Of a DNA stretch of 64,000 nt, positions 16,387 to 24,876 are shown one piece after another. Within the stretch, counting starts at the first letter, position 1. Every line of letters starts with the position of its first letter. The position numbers and the translations under genes are program-made. Origin of the DNA: Methylibium sp965279545 (GTDB taxonomy: Bacteria; Pseudomonadota; Gammaproteobacteria; Burkholderiales; Burkholderiaceae_C); NCBI RefSeq assembly GCF_965279545.1, contig NZ_OZ257250.1, forward strand, positions 124,001 to 188,000, read 5' to 3'. The notes under the pieces were generated by a model, which saw only the letters and a list, made by a program, of their open reading frames with translations, searched no databases and had not been told where the DNA came from.

Positions 16387-17664
16387 CTACGCGGCTACGG
16401 GACTCGCAGGCGAGGTCACGCGCAGCACTGCAATCTGCGCCAGGAGCGAGGCCCATCGGTCCAGCGCAGCTTTCCGTTCATTGAAGTAGTCGTATTGATT
16501 GTAAACCCCCTCGACGTCTTTCAGCTTGTGATTCAGCGCCCGCTCGGCGACAAACCGGTCGATGCCGAGAGAGGCCATGTGCGTTCGGGCCGTTCTGCGC
16601 ATGTCGTGTACGGCGAACTGCTCCAGGTCCGTCAGCGGCAGCCTTTTGAGCGCGACGTTCAGCGTGTCTGGGCTCACATGAGGATGTCGATTCGCGTGCG
16701 GCGTGCCAAGTCGCTCCCGCACCAGCCTCCGTGCCGGGAAGAGGTAGCCGCTGCCGAATGCAAACACCTTGAGTTCGTTAAGCCACTCGACGACGGGCGC
16801 GGCCAACGGGATTCGGATGGCCGAGTTGGTCTTGGTGCGCGAGGGCGTCAGCGTCCAGACCGCGTTGGGCAGATCGAATTCTGACCACTCGGCGGAAAGC
16901 AATTCCATCTTCCGTACGCAAAGTGCGAGTAGCAGCCAGACAGCCAGTTCGTTGGGGCGTCCGAAGTTTGGCGTTGTACGCATCGCTTCGGCCAGAGTAT
17001 TCAGCTCCTTGGTGGTCAGCCAACGGCTCTTTGCCTTCTCGGTGCCGCCCGCGTCGAAGGTGCTGAAACCGTAGACAGGGTTCAGCTCGATCCACTTGCG
17101 CCGCACGGCGAAGTGGAACATTCGATGCAGGTAGCGTCGGGCATCGTTCGCCACCGTCGGCGCGCCGGCGGACACGATTCGCATGAGCACATCGTCGATA
17201 TGGATAGGGCGGATCTCCTCGACGGGCAATCGTCCGATGACAGGCTTGATGTGTCGGCGAATCACCCCTTCGACGCTCTCGGGGTGCTTGTACCGGGGTT
17301 CGATTTCCCGCTCGTACCAAAGGCGGGCGAGGGCGGAAACGTTATGCGTCTCACGAGCCTTCAACTTCTCGCGACGCTTCACGGCAGCAACATCCACGCC
17401 TTGCTGGATAAGTGCTCTGTCGCGCAGGGCAATCTCGCGCGCTTCCCTCAGCGAGATCTCCGGGTACCGGCCAAGCACTTTCTCCTTCTTCCGGCCGCCA
17501 AACCGGTAGGTCAGGATCCAGGATGCGCGGCCAGTCCTCGCGCTGGCATCGGAGGCCACGAACATCAAGCCGTTCCCGACGCTTCGGTCGACCGGCCCTG
17601 CATTCAGCCAGGATTTCAGCGCCAGGTCCGTGACCGCCTTGGCCCCTTGTTCAATGAGTGGCAT
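16387..17664 (-). CDS. P4-type tyrosine integrase of island 1
   Basis: A 425-residue site-specific recombinase that would insert and excise the island at the attachment repeats. The N-terminal DUF4102-like arm-binding domain includes LTYRFGGRKKEKVLGRYPEI and LREAREIA. The catalytic domain shows the first Arg in CVRKMELLSAEWSEF, the HxxR box in AVHDMRRTARTH, the second His in ALNHKLKDVEG and the nucleophile Tyr in VYNQYDY. The start MPLIEQGAKAVTDLALK at 17662-17664 is typical; a longer upstream frame is not. Its 5' end faces the right repeat about 400 bases away, the usual placement for this family. Confidence 0.92.
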   Translation of the reverse strand: MPLIEQGAKAVTDLALKSWLNAGPVDRSVGNGLMFVASDASARTGRASWILTYRFGGRKKEKVLGRYPEISLREAREIALRDRALIQQGVDVAAVKRREKLKARETHNVSALARLWYEREIEPRYKHPESVEGVIRRHIKPVIGRLPVEEIRPIHIDDVLMRIVSAGAPTVANDARRYLHRMFHFAVRRKWIELNPVYGFSTFDAGGTEKAKSRWLTTKELNTLAEAMRTTPNFGRPNELAVWLLLALCVRKMELLSAEWSEFDLPNAVWTLTPSRTKTNSAIRIPLAAPVVEWLNELKVFAFGSGYLFPARRLVRERLGTPHANRHPHVSPDTLNVALKRLPLTDLEQFAVHDMRRTARTHMASLGIDRFVAERALNHKLKDVEGVYNQYDYFNERKAALDRWASLLAQIAVLRVTSPASPVAA

Positions 17665-18071
17665 GGTCGCCCTTACAAAACAGTGCTGCGCGCGACTGTC
17701 TCGCCTGCGGCGAGCCAATCGACGGGGAAAATCAATGGGAATGGTCGCGTCGGGGGGCGAGGTGCGCAACGGCTGGCCGGTCATCTCCACTCGCAAACGC
17801 CCGCCCACGAGGGCGGATTCGGGGCGAAAAGGCAGAGACTGTTGCTGCGAGGTGGTCGGCTGGTCCCCGTGGGTTACGGACACCGCATGCCGAGTTCCCA
17901 GCGCCGCGCCGTTACGGCGCTGTCTTCAATGACCTACCCGACAGAACGCTTGCGCTTCAGTGAGACGAGATGACACTACATGACGCGCCATCCGGACGAG
18001 CGGGATCCTAAGGCTGCTGAAAAGTGGCGGGTAAATCGGAAACCTGGGACGGCGTGGCCTTGTATGGGACG
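17665..18071. other. Integrase upstream region with hairpin and possible arm site
   Basis: About 400 bases between the integrase start and the right attachment repeat. An inverted repeat CAGCGCCG/CGGCGCTG occupies 17899-17922. A 16-base segment at 17951-17966 recurs at 18183-18198 with one mismatch (TGCGCT-K-CAGTGAGAC), straddling the repeat. These may be integrase or excisionase sites. No gene was found. Confidence 0.45.
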
Positions 18072-18122
18072 TCATTCAATGTTTTGCACCTGAAGCTCGG
18101 GATCAGCTCCAGGCTGTTGATT
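18072..18122. repeat. Attachment-site direct repeat, right copy
   Basis: This matches the left copy at 1404-1456, with 31 of 33 identical bases in the core (18072-18104). On the minus strand it also encodes DPELQVQNIE-stop. The bases on its outer (right) side resemble the island side of the left copy rather than a yicC body. It therefore looks like a junction between two islands in tandem, not a simple island-chromosome boundary. Confidence 0.75.
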
Positions 18123-18405
18123 TACATGGATCTTTGGCGTCATGTTGGTAGCTGAACCCCACGATTTACCCCACACGAAACCTGCGCTGCAGTGAGACCT
18201 GTTGGGCCGAATGTGGAGCGAACCGGCCAGCGAAGCTCGAAGTCATCAGTCTATCAGTCGGGTACTTTTCGAATCCTCGATGAACCTCGTTTCAGTAGAC
18301 CCCAAGGAGGCTCTCGAGTCTCTTCCACGGCTCAGTGACAGAATGTAGCAATCACCGAGCCGACGACGCTCGGACCTGCTGAGAGTGCATCCAGGGGGCG
18401 GCGGC

Positions 18406-21400
18406 ATGAAGACCAGGGCGCAAGCCATGGAGTTGGCGCGGGCGGCATTTCTGCAGGCGCAGCAGAAGTACGGGCCCCAAACCAAGGTGATGACGCTGGC
18501 CGTGCTTAACAACCGGCTGCTGCAGATCACGGATCGAAGGTTTCAGCCGCGCGACTTCGGCGCGAAGGACCTCAGAGCCTTCGTCGCGTTGCTAGGACCC
18601 GAGTTGAGGCTGACCGGCGAGTCCCCAAAGGTGTCGGTGGAGCTGATAGCCCCGGTCGAGAGCGACAATCCCAGAGTCGAAGTAGCTGCGGCCACAACAG
18701 CCAAGGTTGGGCGCCCGGCCGCTGCAGGCACCGCAGTGCCGCCGCTCGGAAATCGAATCCGGGCGGATCTCTGGCTGTCCGTCGTCGACTACACAAGCGG
18801 GCTAGCGTACGTGTGGGACGAAGGCCTTGGTCTCGCGCGGCCGGCCGAGCAAGGCGATGCTGAGCCTCGCATGCCGACATTGACGCCTGTCGAGCTTGCC
18901 GAGTGGCGCGTGACGTTCCATGAGGCCCACAAGCAAGCCCTGGCCGGTATCGCGCTCGTCAACGCGCAGCGCTGGCAGGAACAAGGTCTTTCGACGAGCT
19001 ACCTCCCGGCCGAACTGCAACAGCTCTGGAACCGTGAGCTGTCGCTGCGCGTTCGCCTGCGCCTGCAGGACTTCTTCTCCCGCATCAAGCAGACCGCTGT
19101 GCCTTCCGACGAGGCCGCAGCGATCGGTGGCCCCGAGCCGGCAAAGGAAGTCGTCGAAGACGAACTGGCCACCGCAAGAGATCGTGGCGATGCTTTCACG
19201 GTCGGCGAACTCACTGCCCGCTGCCTGCCCGAAGCCCCGGATGCGGCGGTCGATGGCCTGCTCGCGAAAGTCACCTGTGCATGGGCTAGCACGCGCGAGG
19301 CAGTGCCGGATGTGGAATCACTGAGCGAACTGGCGGGCCGAGTCGAGTCCTTCTCCGCCCCGAATCTGGCCAGCGCGTTCGTCAATGCGCTGAGCCGACT
19401 CGAAGACGTCTCCGACGAGTTGCCCGATGCGGCGAGAGACTTCGCATACCGGCTTCGGGAAGACGTCAGCGTTGCCTACGGCGTCGAAAAGCGATCGCCG
19501 CTCGACACCTGTCGTGCTGCACTAGTCAAGCTGGGCGACTCCCTCTCGGAAGCTACATCCTCCGTCGGTCGATTCTTGCGGACGACGCCTGCGACCGCCA
19601 AGGCTGCGTCGATCGATGTCTTGAAGGTTGCGCATCGGCTCCAGCCGTTCGTTGTTCCCGCAGAGCGTCAGTTCCTGCGCGACCTCGAGATGCTCATTGG
19701 ACCGGCGTTTCGGAAGTTCTGCGAGGCCTGCGAGCGAGACGACGACGTCGAAGTGATCCGGCGAGCTCCAGAGATGCTCGAGAACGTGCGGATCCAGCGC
19801 CCGGGCGCCAACGATCCTCGGCGACGAAGCCGTATCTGGCTCTCGCTCGTGCAGCCGGTGTTGGATCATGTCGGATCGCTGGTGGAAGATGCCACCTCGC
19901 GCGGCGAGGTCGCTCTCGCGCCTGCGCTGGCCCTTCGGAATCACAGCACCAAGGCTGACTTGCGCGCTGCGGGCAGTGAGCTGAATCTGTCGTTCTCCCT
20001 CGTGAACCGTGGAAGAGGACATGCACACGACGTGTCGCTGCGGCGTTCGGGTGTCCCCGATGGCGTTAGGCTGGCCGTCGCGGAGCCCTCCGGTCCATTC
20101 GACGTGCCTCCGAATGGTGAACAGCTCATCCGCCTTCGCCTGATGCTCGACGCCGCGCGTGAGACCTTGGACGTGCCGATCGAATGGGTGTGTCAGACCA
20201 GTGCAGGCAAGCCATCGTCTGTTGCCGACCGCCTGGAGGTCTCCCAGCAGGTGACGGAACCCGACTGGCAGGCGTTGCTGGCCAGCCCGCCGTACAGCCT
20301 GAATCCGATCAGGCGGCCCGACCGGCTCTATGGCCGTGAGCCGTCATTGCGCAAGTTGCGACTTGCCGCGATGGCCGGCGCCTCGACATTCGTATGGGGC
20401 CAGAAGCGGATCGGCAAGACCTCGCTGCTGCAGGTCTTGGCCGCTGAACTAGGCGCCAGGCCGGACTTCACTTGTGTCCTGCTTCGAATGGGCGAGTTGG
20501 TGTCCCTGCACGAAGGGCAGATTGCCCATCTGATCGCGCAGCGCCTGGTCCAGAAGGCCGGATCGAGTGTCCAGGTCCCGAGCGAGGCGGAGTTTGGTGC
20601 AGGCCTGAGCAAGCTGATTCCGTTCGCGGAAGCACTTGTCGCGGCCAATTCCGGGCACAAATTCCTTGTGATCATCGACGAGTTCGACGACCTTGATGCC
20701 GCCTTCTACACCGGCGAGCGCGGCAAGCAGTTCGTCAAGGCGCTTCGTTCGATCTCGGAAGTCGGGTTGACGTTCTTCTTCGTGGGCAGCGAGCGCATGG
20801 AAGCGATCTACGGCCGCCACCAGTCAGACCTGAACAAGTGGATCAACATCCGGCTGGACAGGATCGACAGCCGAGCGGATTGCCGCGCACTGATTGCGGA
20901 GCCCGTCGCGGGGGTCATCGAGTTCGCGCCGGAAGCAATCGACTTCATCACCGACTTCACGGCCGGCAACCCGTTCTATATCCACAACTTCTGCTACCAG
21001 GTCTTTGAGCGCTGTCTTCAGGAGCACAGAACCTTCATCGATGACAACGATACGCATGCCGTTCGCGAGCAGCTCCTGCGCGCGTTGGGGCCGACCAACT
21101 TTGCGCACCTTTGGGAGGACAACCCGGTCCTCGACGTGTTGGAGAAGCGGCGCGAGAGTGCGGAGAACTGCATCGCGCTGGGCTGCGTTGCCGTCATGGG
21201 TGGACGCTACGAAGCCCTTGAGGAGATCCAGGAAATTCAGGAGTCGCTACCGATTGCTGTCGAAGACAGAGCCAGTGGATCGGACCTGCGCCGGGCGTGT
21301 GATCGTCTTGTCAGGCGCGGCGTTCTGGTCCCGCAGAAGAGCGGGGATGGCTTCGTCGTCGCGTTGCCGATCTTCCGAGAATGGCTCGGCGAGAACGCCG

Positions 21401-22383
21401 TGTCGAAGTTGGTGCCGCTGTGGGTTGACCACATGGCAACGGTCCGACGCGAGCTGGCCGGCGCTGAGGGTGCTGCGCCATCGGTGGAGCCAGTGGACTC
21501 GGGCGTCTTCCCGATCTCCGAGGACTATCTGCTGGCAGTCGCTCAGCGACTGGTCTACTGCGGAAAACAGAAGGACGTCGCGGACATACGGTTGTGGCTT
21601 CGACAGTTTGACGACGACGGGCGCATCGAGATCGCATTCCTGCTTCTTCGACGGATTGCTGAGCGGGGATTCATCAACGAAGGCATGAGAGCCCTTGGCC
21701 TGCAACGGCTAGAAGAGATGGTCAACGCACGGCGGCTGACGATTGGTGTTGGTACCTGGCAGATCGTGCGCAACCGTCGCGACAACCTCGCGCTCGGCTA
21801 TCTCGACTCTGACCACAAGAGTGGCGCGACTACGGCGCGCGAGCTGCAGAAGAGTCTGCGACCCGGCAAGTGCACTTCCGCGGCCGAACTCGATGGATGG
21901 ATGCGCAGCCACGCGGAATCCGATGCCATGGTGGTGATTGCGGACGACTTTGCCGGGACCGGGCAGACCCTCGTAGAGGGAATGACGAAGTTCAAGGCCC
22001 GAGTTGGCGAGCCGACCTGGCAACGCTACGTTGGCGAGCACCGGATCTCGCTCTACGTGATGTTCGCTTTCCCGGAGGCGCTGGAGGCAGCGCGTCAGTC
22101 GTTCCCTGGCGTCGATGTCGTGGCGGCGACGTTGCTCGGCGACGACCTGCGTGCCTGCGATGAAGGCTCCGATATCTTCGCCGAAGATAGTGAGCGCCGA
22201 TTCGCCAAGGAGATCCTCCAACAGCTCGGCCGAGAGCTCAGCCCCCGCGCACCGCTTGGCCACGGCGACATGGGTGCGCTCGTTGTGTTTCACAACACCA
22301 CGCCCAACAATACGCTCCCGATCTTCTGGCGAAGCGGCGTGGTCGGCGAGCGCCCGTGGAGGGCACTGTTCCCTCGCGCCTAG
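18406..22383 (+). CDS. STAND-like NTPase with N-terminal LOTUS-like and C-terminal phosphoribosyltransferase-like domains
   Basis: A 1325-residue predicted defence protein. Residues 1-66 resemble an OST-HTH/LOTUS RNA-binding domain (LQITDRRFQPRDFGAKDLRA). Residues ~660-1000 form a P-loop NTPase: Walker A GQKRIGKTS with K671, Walker B VIIDEFDDLD with D758/E759, and FVGSERM as sensor. After a winged-helix-like stretch, the C-terminus shows VVIADDFAGTGQT (D1180/D1181), the PRPP-loop pattern of phosphoribosyltransferases, and a closing FHNTTPNNTLPIFW. STAND NTPases sense invaders and switch on an attached effector; here the PRTase-like domain is the inferred effector. ATG at 18406 follows AGGGGGCGG. 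It is the first gene right of the repeat. Confidence 0.75.
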   Translation: MKTRAQAMELARAAFLQAQQKYGPQTKVMTLAVLNNRLLQITDRRFQPRDFGAKDLRAFVALLGPELRLTGESPKVSVELIAPVESDNPRVEVAAATTAKVGRPAAAGTAVPPLGNRIRADLWLSVVDYTSGLAYVWDEGLGLARPAEQGDAEPRMPTLTPVELAEWRVTFHEAHKQALAGIALVNAQRWQEQGLSTSYLPAELQQLWNRELSLRVRLRLQDFFSRIKQTAVPSDEAAAIGGPEPAKEVVEDELATARDRGDAFTVGELTARCLPEAPDAAVDGLLAKVTCAWASTREAVPDVESLSELAGRVESFSAPNLASAFVNALSRLEDVSDELPDAARDFAYRLREDVSVAYGVEKRSPLDTCRAALVKLGDSLSEATSSVGRFLRTTPATAKAASIDVLKVAHRLQPFVVPAERQFLRDLEMLIGPAFRKFCEACERDDDVEVIRRAPEMLENVRIQRPGANDPRRRSRIWLSLVQPVLDHVGSLVEDATSRGEVALAPALALRNHSTKADLRAAGSELNLSFSLVNRGRGHAHDVSLRRSGVPDGVRLAVAEPSGPFDVPPNGEQLIRLRLMLDAARETLDVPIEWVCQTSAGKPSSVADRLEVSQQVTEPDWQALLASPPYSLNPIRRPDRLYGREPSLRKLRLAAMAGASTFVWGQKRIGKTSLLQVLAAELGARPDFTCVLLRMGELVSLHEGQIAHLIAQRLVQKAGSSVQVPSEAEFGAGLSKLIPFAEALVAANSGHKFLVIIDEFDDLDAAFYTGERGKQFVKALRSISEVGLTFFFVGSERMEAIYGRHQSDLNKWINIRLDRIDSRADCRALIAEPVAGVIEFAPEAIDFITDFTAGNPFYIHNFCYQVFERCLQEHRTFIDDNDTHAVREQLLRALGPTNFAHLWEDNPVLDVLEKRRESAENCIALGCVAVMGGRYEALEEIQEIQESLPIAVEDRASGSDLRRACDRLVRRGVLVPQKSGDGFVVALPIFREWLGENAVSKLVPLWVDHMATVRRELAGAEGAAPSVEPVDSGVFPISEDYLLAVAQRLVYCGKQKDVADIRLWLRQFDDDGRIEIAFLLLRRIAERGFINEGMRALGLQRLEEMVNARRLTIGVGTWQIVRNRRDNLALGYLDSDHKSGATTARELQKSLRPGKCTSAAELDGWMRSHAESDAMVVIADDFAGTGQTLVEGMTKFKARVGEPTWQRYVGEHRISLYVMFAFPEALEAARQSFPGVDVVAATLLGDDLRACDEGSDIFAEDSERRFAKEILQQLGRELSPRAPLGHGDMGALVVFHNTTPNNTLPIFWRSGVVGERPWRALFPRA

Positions 22384-22445
22384 CAGGAGGCACACGGCGG
22401 GCATTCGCCGCGGTCCCAGATGACCCACCCATCGGGCGCTTGGGC

Positions 22446-22513
22446 AGGCTGGTCTGCGCGAAGCGCTCGGCCTTGCCGTTGGTCTTCGGGGTGTACGGGC
22501 GCGTTCTGACGTG
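22446..22513 (-). pseudogene. IS481-family transposase fragment
   Basis: The minus strand encodes HVRTRPYTPKTNGKAERF followed by AQTSL, a diagnostic segment of the IS481 integrase core around the final catalytic Glu. Flanking translation does not continue the family, so only about 70 bases remain. It lies between the STAND gene stop and the AbiE-like promoter. Confidence 0.6.
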
Positions 22514-22602
22514 CCGCCCCTTGGGCATCTTGATCTTTCTTTTACTATCGCGGCTCGGGGGTTTGGTCCACGGTTTCACCCCGATTGACGCCTTCAGCGT
22601 AT

Positions 22603-22664
22603 GTTGAAATACGGAAAAGTGGTGAAAACGTCTTGACAATTTCACCGTGCATGGTAGTTTCAAC
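22603..22664 (+). promoter_or_regulatory. Promoter with nested inverted repeats upstream of the AbiE-like pair
   Basis: A perfect -35 box TTGACA lies at 22633-22638, with a weak -10 (TAGTTT) about 16 bases later. The -35 is enclosed by GGTGAAA (22621-22627) and TTTCACC (22640-22646). An outer pair GTTGAAA (22603-22609) and TTTCAAC (22658-22664) ends just before the ATG at 22667. Repressor binding to these arms would block the promoter, as AbiEi-type antitoxins do in known systems. Confidence 0.65.
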
Positions 22665-22666
22665 GG

Positions 22667-23749
22667 ATGCTGAAGGCCCAAGATTCAATGAAAACCTTGG
22701 AGGACAGCGCCGCCGCGGCGCTCAAGGCACTGTTAGAGCAAGTGCCCGTGATAAAGCTCGCGGACATCGAACACGAGTCCTTGAGTCCAGATCGCGGTGT
22801 CGATATCGTGGCACATGTCGACGTGTCCGGCAGGCGCCACACGCTCGTATGCGAAGTGAAGTCCAGTGGCCAGCCGCGCCATGTTCGGATGGCCGCGCTT
22901 CAGTTACGCAACTACATGGTTCATCACGCGCAGCAGGCTACTCCCGTCTTCATTGCGCCCTATCTGTCGCCCGAAGCTCAGGCCCTCTGTCGCGAGGAAT
23001 CGGTGGGCTTTCTCGACCTCGAAGGCAATGCCCGCTTACTGTTCGATACGGTCTTCATCGAACGCATAGTCGCGAGCAAGCCAGCCGTCGAGCGGCGCGA
23101 ACTCAAATCGCTGTTCAAGCCGAAGTCCGCGCAAGTGTTGCGTGTGATGCTTCGCGACCCCATCCGAGCCTGGCGCGTCACCGACCTTGCACAGAATGCT
23201 GGTGTCAGCCTTGGCCACGTCAGCAACGTGCGCGCGAGTCTGCTCGACCGCGAATGGGCGAAGGTGTCCGACGGTGGCCTGTTCCTGTCTGACCCCGACG
23301 CGTTGTTGGACGGCTGGCGAGATGCCTACGATCCGCCGGCCGGCAAACGCATGAGCTTCTACACAACCCTGCATGGCGGTGCGTTCGAAGAAGCTGCCCG
23401 TCGAGTGCTTCGCTCGGAGCGCACGATGAGACACGCGGCCTTCGCGTCGTTCTCGGCGGCGCACTGGCTGGCACCATATGGCCGCACCGGCGCGCAATAC
23501 CTATATGCGGACGAGGCCGGTGTCGAACCGCTCCGCGCCGCGCTGAAGCTGTCTTCAGTTTCCAAAGGCGAGAACGTGGTGGTGACCTTGCTCAAGGATC
23601 CAGGCCTGCTCCACGACACTGTCGAGCCGGCTCCCGGAGCAATCTGCACCAGCCCGGTTCAGACCTATCTCGATTTGGCCGTTGCCGGCGAGCGAGGTCG
23701 GGAGGCGGCTGATCACTTGCGACGCGAGAAACTGACATGGTCGAAATGA
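22667..23749 (+). CDS. AbiEi-like antitoxin with PD-(D/E)XK-type N-terminus
   Basis: A 360-residue protein, longer than classic AbiEi. Residues ~40-90 carry a restriction-endonuclease-like core, D46-x16-E63-x-K65 (RGVDIVA ... CEVKSSGQ). Residues ~165-215 form a winged helix (WRVTDLAQNAGVSLGHVSNV). The C-terminal half resembles the type IV antitoxin family (TSPVQTYLDLAVAGERGREA). It is followed with a 4-base overlap by a nucleotidyltransferase-like gene, as in AbiE pairs. The start at 22667 is chosen; ATG at 22688 is possible. The adjacent inverted repeats suggest autoregulation. Whether the nuclease motif is active is unknown. Confidence 0.75.
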   Translation: MLKAQDSMKTLEDSAAAALKALLEQVPVIKLADIEHESLSPDRGVDIVAHVDVSGRRHTLVCEVKSSGQPRHVRMAALQLRNYMVHHAQQATPVFIAPYLSPEAQALCREESVGFLDLEGNARLLFDTVFIERIVASKPAVERRELKSLFKPKSAQVLRVMLRDPIRAWRVTDLAQNAGVSLGHVSNVRASLLDREWAKVSDGGLFLSDPDALLDGWRDAYDPPAGKRMSFYTTLHGGAFEEAARRVLRSERTMRHAAFASFSAAHWLAPYGRTGAQYLYADEAGVEPLRAALKLSSVSKGENVVVTLLKDPGLLHDTVEPAPGAICTSPVQTYLDLAVAGERGREAADHLRREKLTWSK

Positions 23750-24606
23750 CTCCGAATGAACCGCAGTCAGCCGCCGACTACGACGATCGCACGACGGCAG
23801 CTGTGAAAACGGTGCTGATCGAGATCGGCCAAATCCTGGGAAGCTTCAAAGGCAAGTTCGCCATCGTTGGTGGTGCGGTGCCTTGGCTGCTACTCGGTAA
23901 CGAAGACATGCCGCACGTCGGCACACTCGATGTGGACGTCGGGCTGGATGCAGAAGCCTTGGGCGACGGTGAATACGCCACGCTCATCGATGCGCTACGG
24001 GGTCACGGGTATCAACAGCGCGAAGAACTTCGGCGTTTTCAACTCGTTCGTCAGGTCGCCACGGACGATGGCGGCGCTCAGATCGACGTCATCGTCGACT
24101 TCTTGATGCCTCGGGATGCTGAGATTGTCAAGAACGTCCCGCCGCTGATCAGCGACTTCGCGGTGCAAAGGGCGGACGGCGCGGATCTGGCTCTTCGGTT
24201 CTACCAACTGGTGGCGATCACCGGCCCGATGCCCGCCGGTGGCACGAACCGCGTCGAGATCGCCGTTTGTTCGATCCCAGCGCTCCTCGCCATGAAAGGG
24301 CATGCCATCGAAGGGCGCTACAAGCAGAAAGACGCCTACGACATCTACTACTGCATAAGAAACTACCCCGGAGGCCCCGAGGCGCTTGCTGACGACTGCC
24401 GGCCGCTGCTTGATCACGCCAGCGGCGCAGCAGGATACGGCTTCATCGCCGCAAAGTTCGATACCGCAGATGGCTTCGGCCCGACATGCGTACGTCGATT
24501 CGTTGAAGACACGAAGGTCTTGGGCGAACGCACCCCCGACCAATGGCAGCAGGACGCCTTCGGGCAAGTGGATGCCTGGTTGCGCGCACTTGGGCTGAGG
24601 GGCTGA
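23746..24606 (+). CDS. AbiEii-like nucleotidyltransferase, probable toxin
   Basis: A 286-residue protein with a nucleotidyltransferase signature: FAIVGGAVPWLLLG followed by HVGTLDVDVGLD, giving the GG motif and a D-x-D pair (near residues 62 and 64). HAIEGRYKQKDAYDIYYC matches the conserved Lys and Asp-Tyr segment of AbiEii-type toxins. Such toxins are thought to modify tRNA or nucleotides and stop growth during infection. ATG at 23746 overlaps the upstream stop as ATGA; an ATG three codons earlier (23737) is an alternative. It forms a two-gene unit with the preceding antitoxin-like gene. Confidence 0.78.
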   Translation: MTPNEPQSAADYDDRTTAAVKTVLIEIGQILGSFKGKFAIVGGAVPWLLLGNEDMPHVGTLDVDVGLDAEALGDGEYATLIDALRGHGYQQREELRRFQLVRQVATDDGGAQIDVIVDFLMPRDAEIVKNVPPLISDFAVQRADGADLALRFYQLVAITGPMPAGGTNRVEIAVCSIPALLAMKGHAIEGRYKQKDAYDIYYCIRNYPGGPEALADDCRPLLDHASGAAGYGFIAAKFDTADGFGPTCVRRFVEDTKVLGERTPDQWQQDAFGQVDAWLRALGLRG

Positions 24607-24611
24607 GCGCA

Positions 24612-24740
24612 ATGCCTGCAACAACCACCATTCGCAAACTGACGATCCGGCGGTTTCGGGGACTCGAGAAATTCGCATGTCCTAGCCGATGGCACTTGCG
24701 TCAACATCTGGGCACATTGCAGCGTCGACCAACTGTGCCT
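24612..24740 (+). pseudogene. 5' remnant of an OLD-like AAA ATPase/nuclease gene
   Basis: A translation starting at ATG 24612 reads MPATTTIRKLTIRRFRGLEK then FACPS. This is the beta-strand opening typical of ABC/OLD-type ATPases (I-x-x-L-x-I-x-x-F-R-G). The frame then breaks; shifted by one base it continues ADGTCVNIW, as if leading into the P-loop, and then diverges. No Walker A survives. It lies 5 bases after the AbiEii-like stop, as a former third gene or captured fragment. The 270 bases to the next gene hold nothing else. Confidence 0.5.
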
Positions 24741-24876
24741 CGGGGTCCTCACTGTGCACTCCGCTCTCGCTTGGCGCATACACTAAATTCGGGGGCGCCG
24801 AGCGCCGGCGCAGGAGTCCTTGAGCGACGCACCAGTACTCGATTGGCTGTTGAGCCCGCCTTCAATAGGGAGTCAT

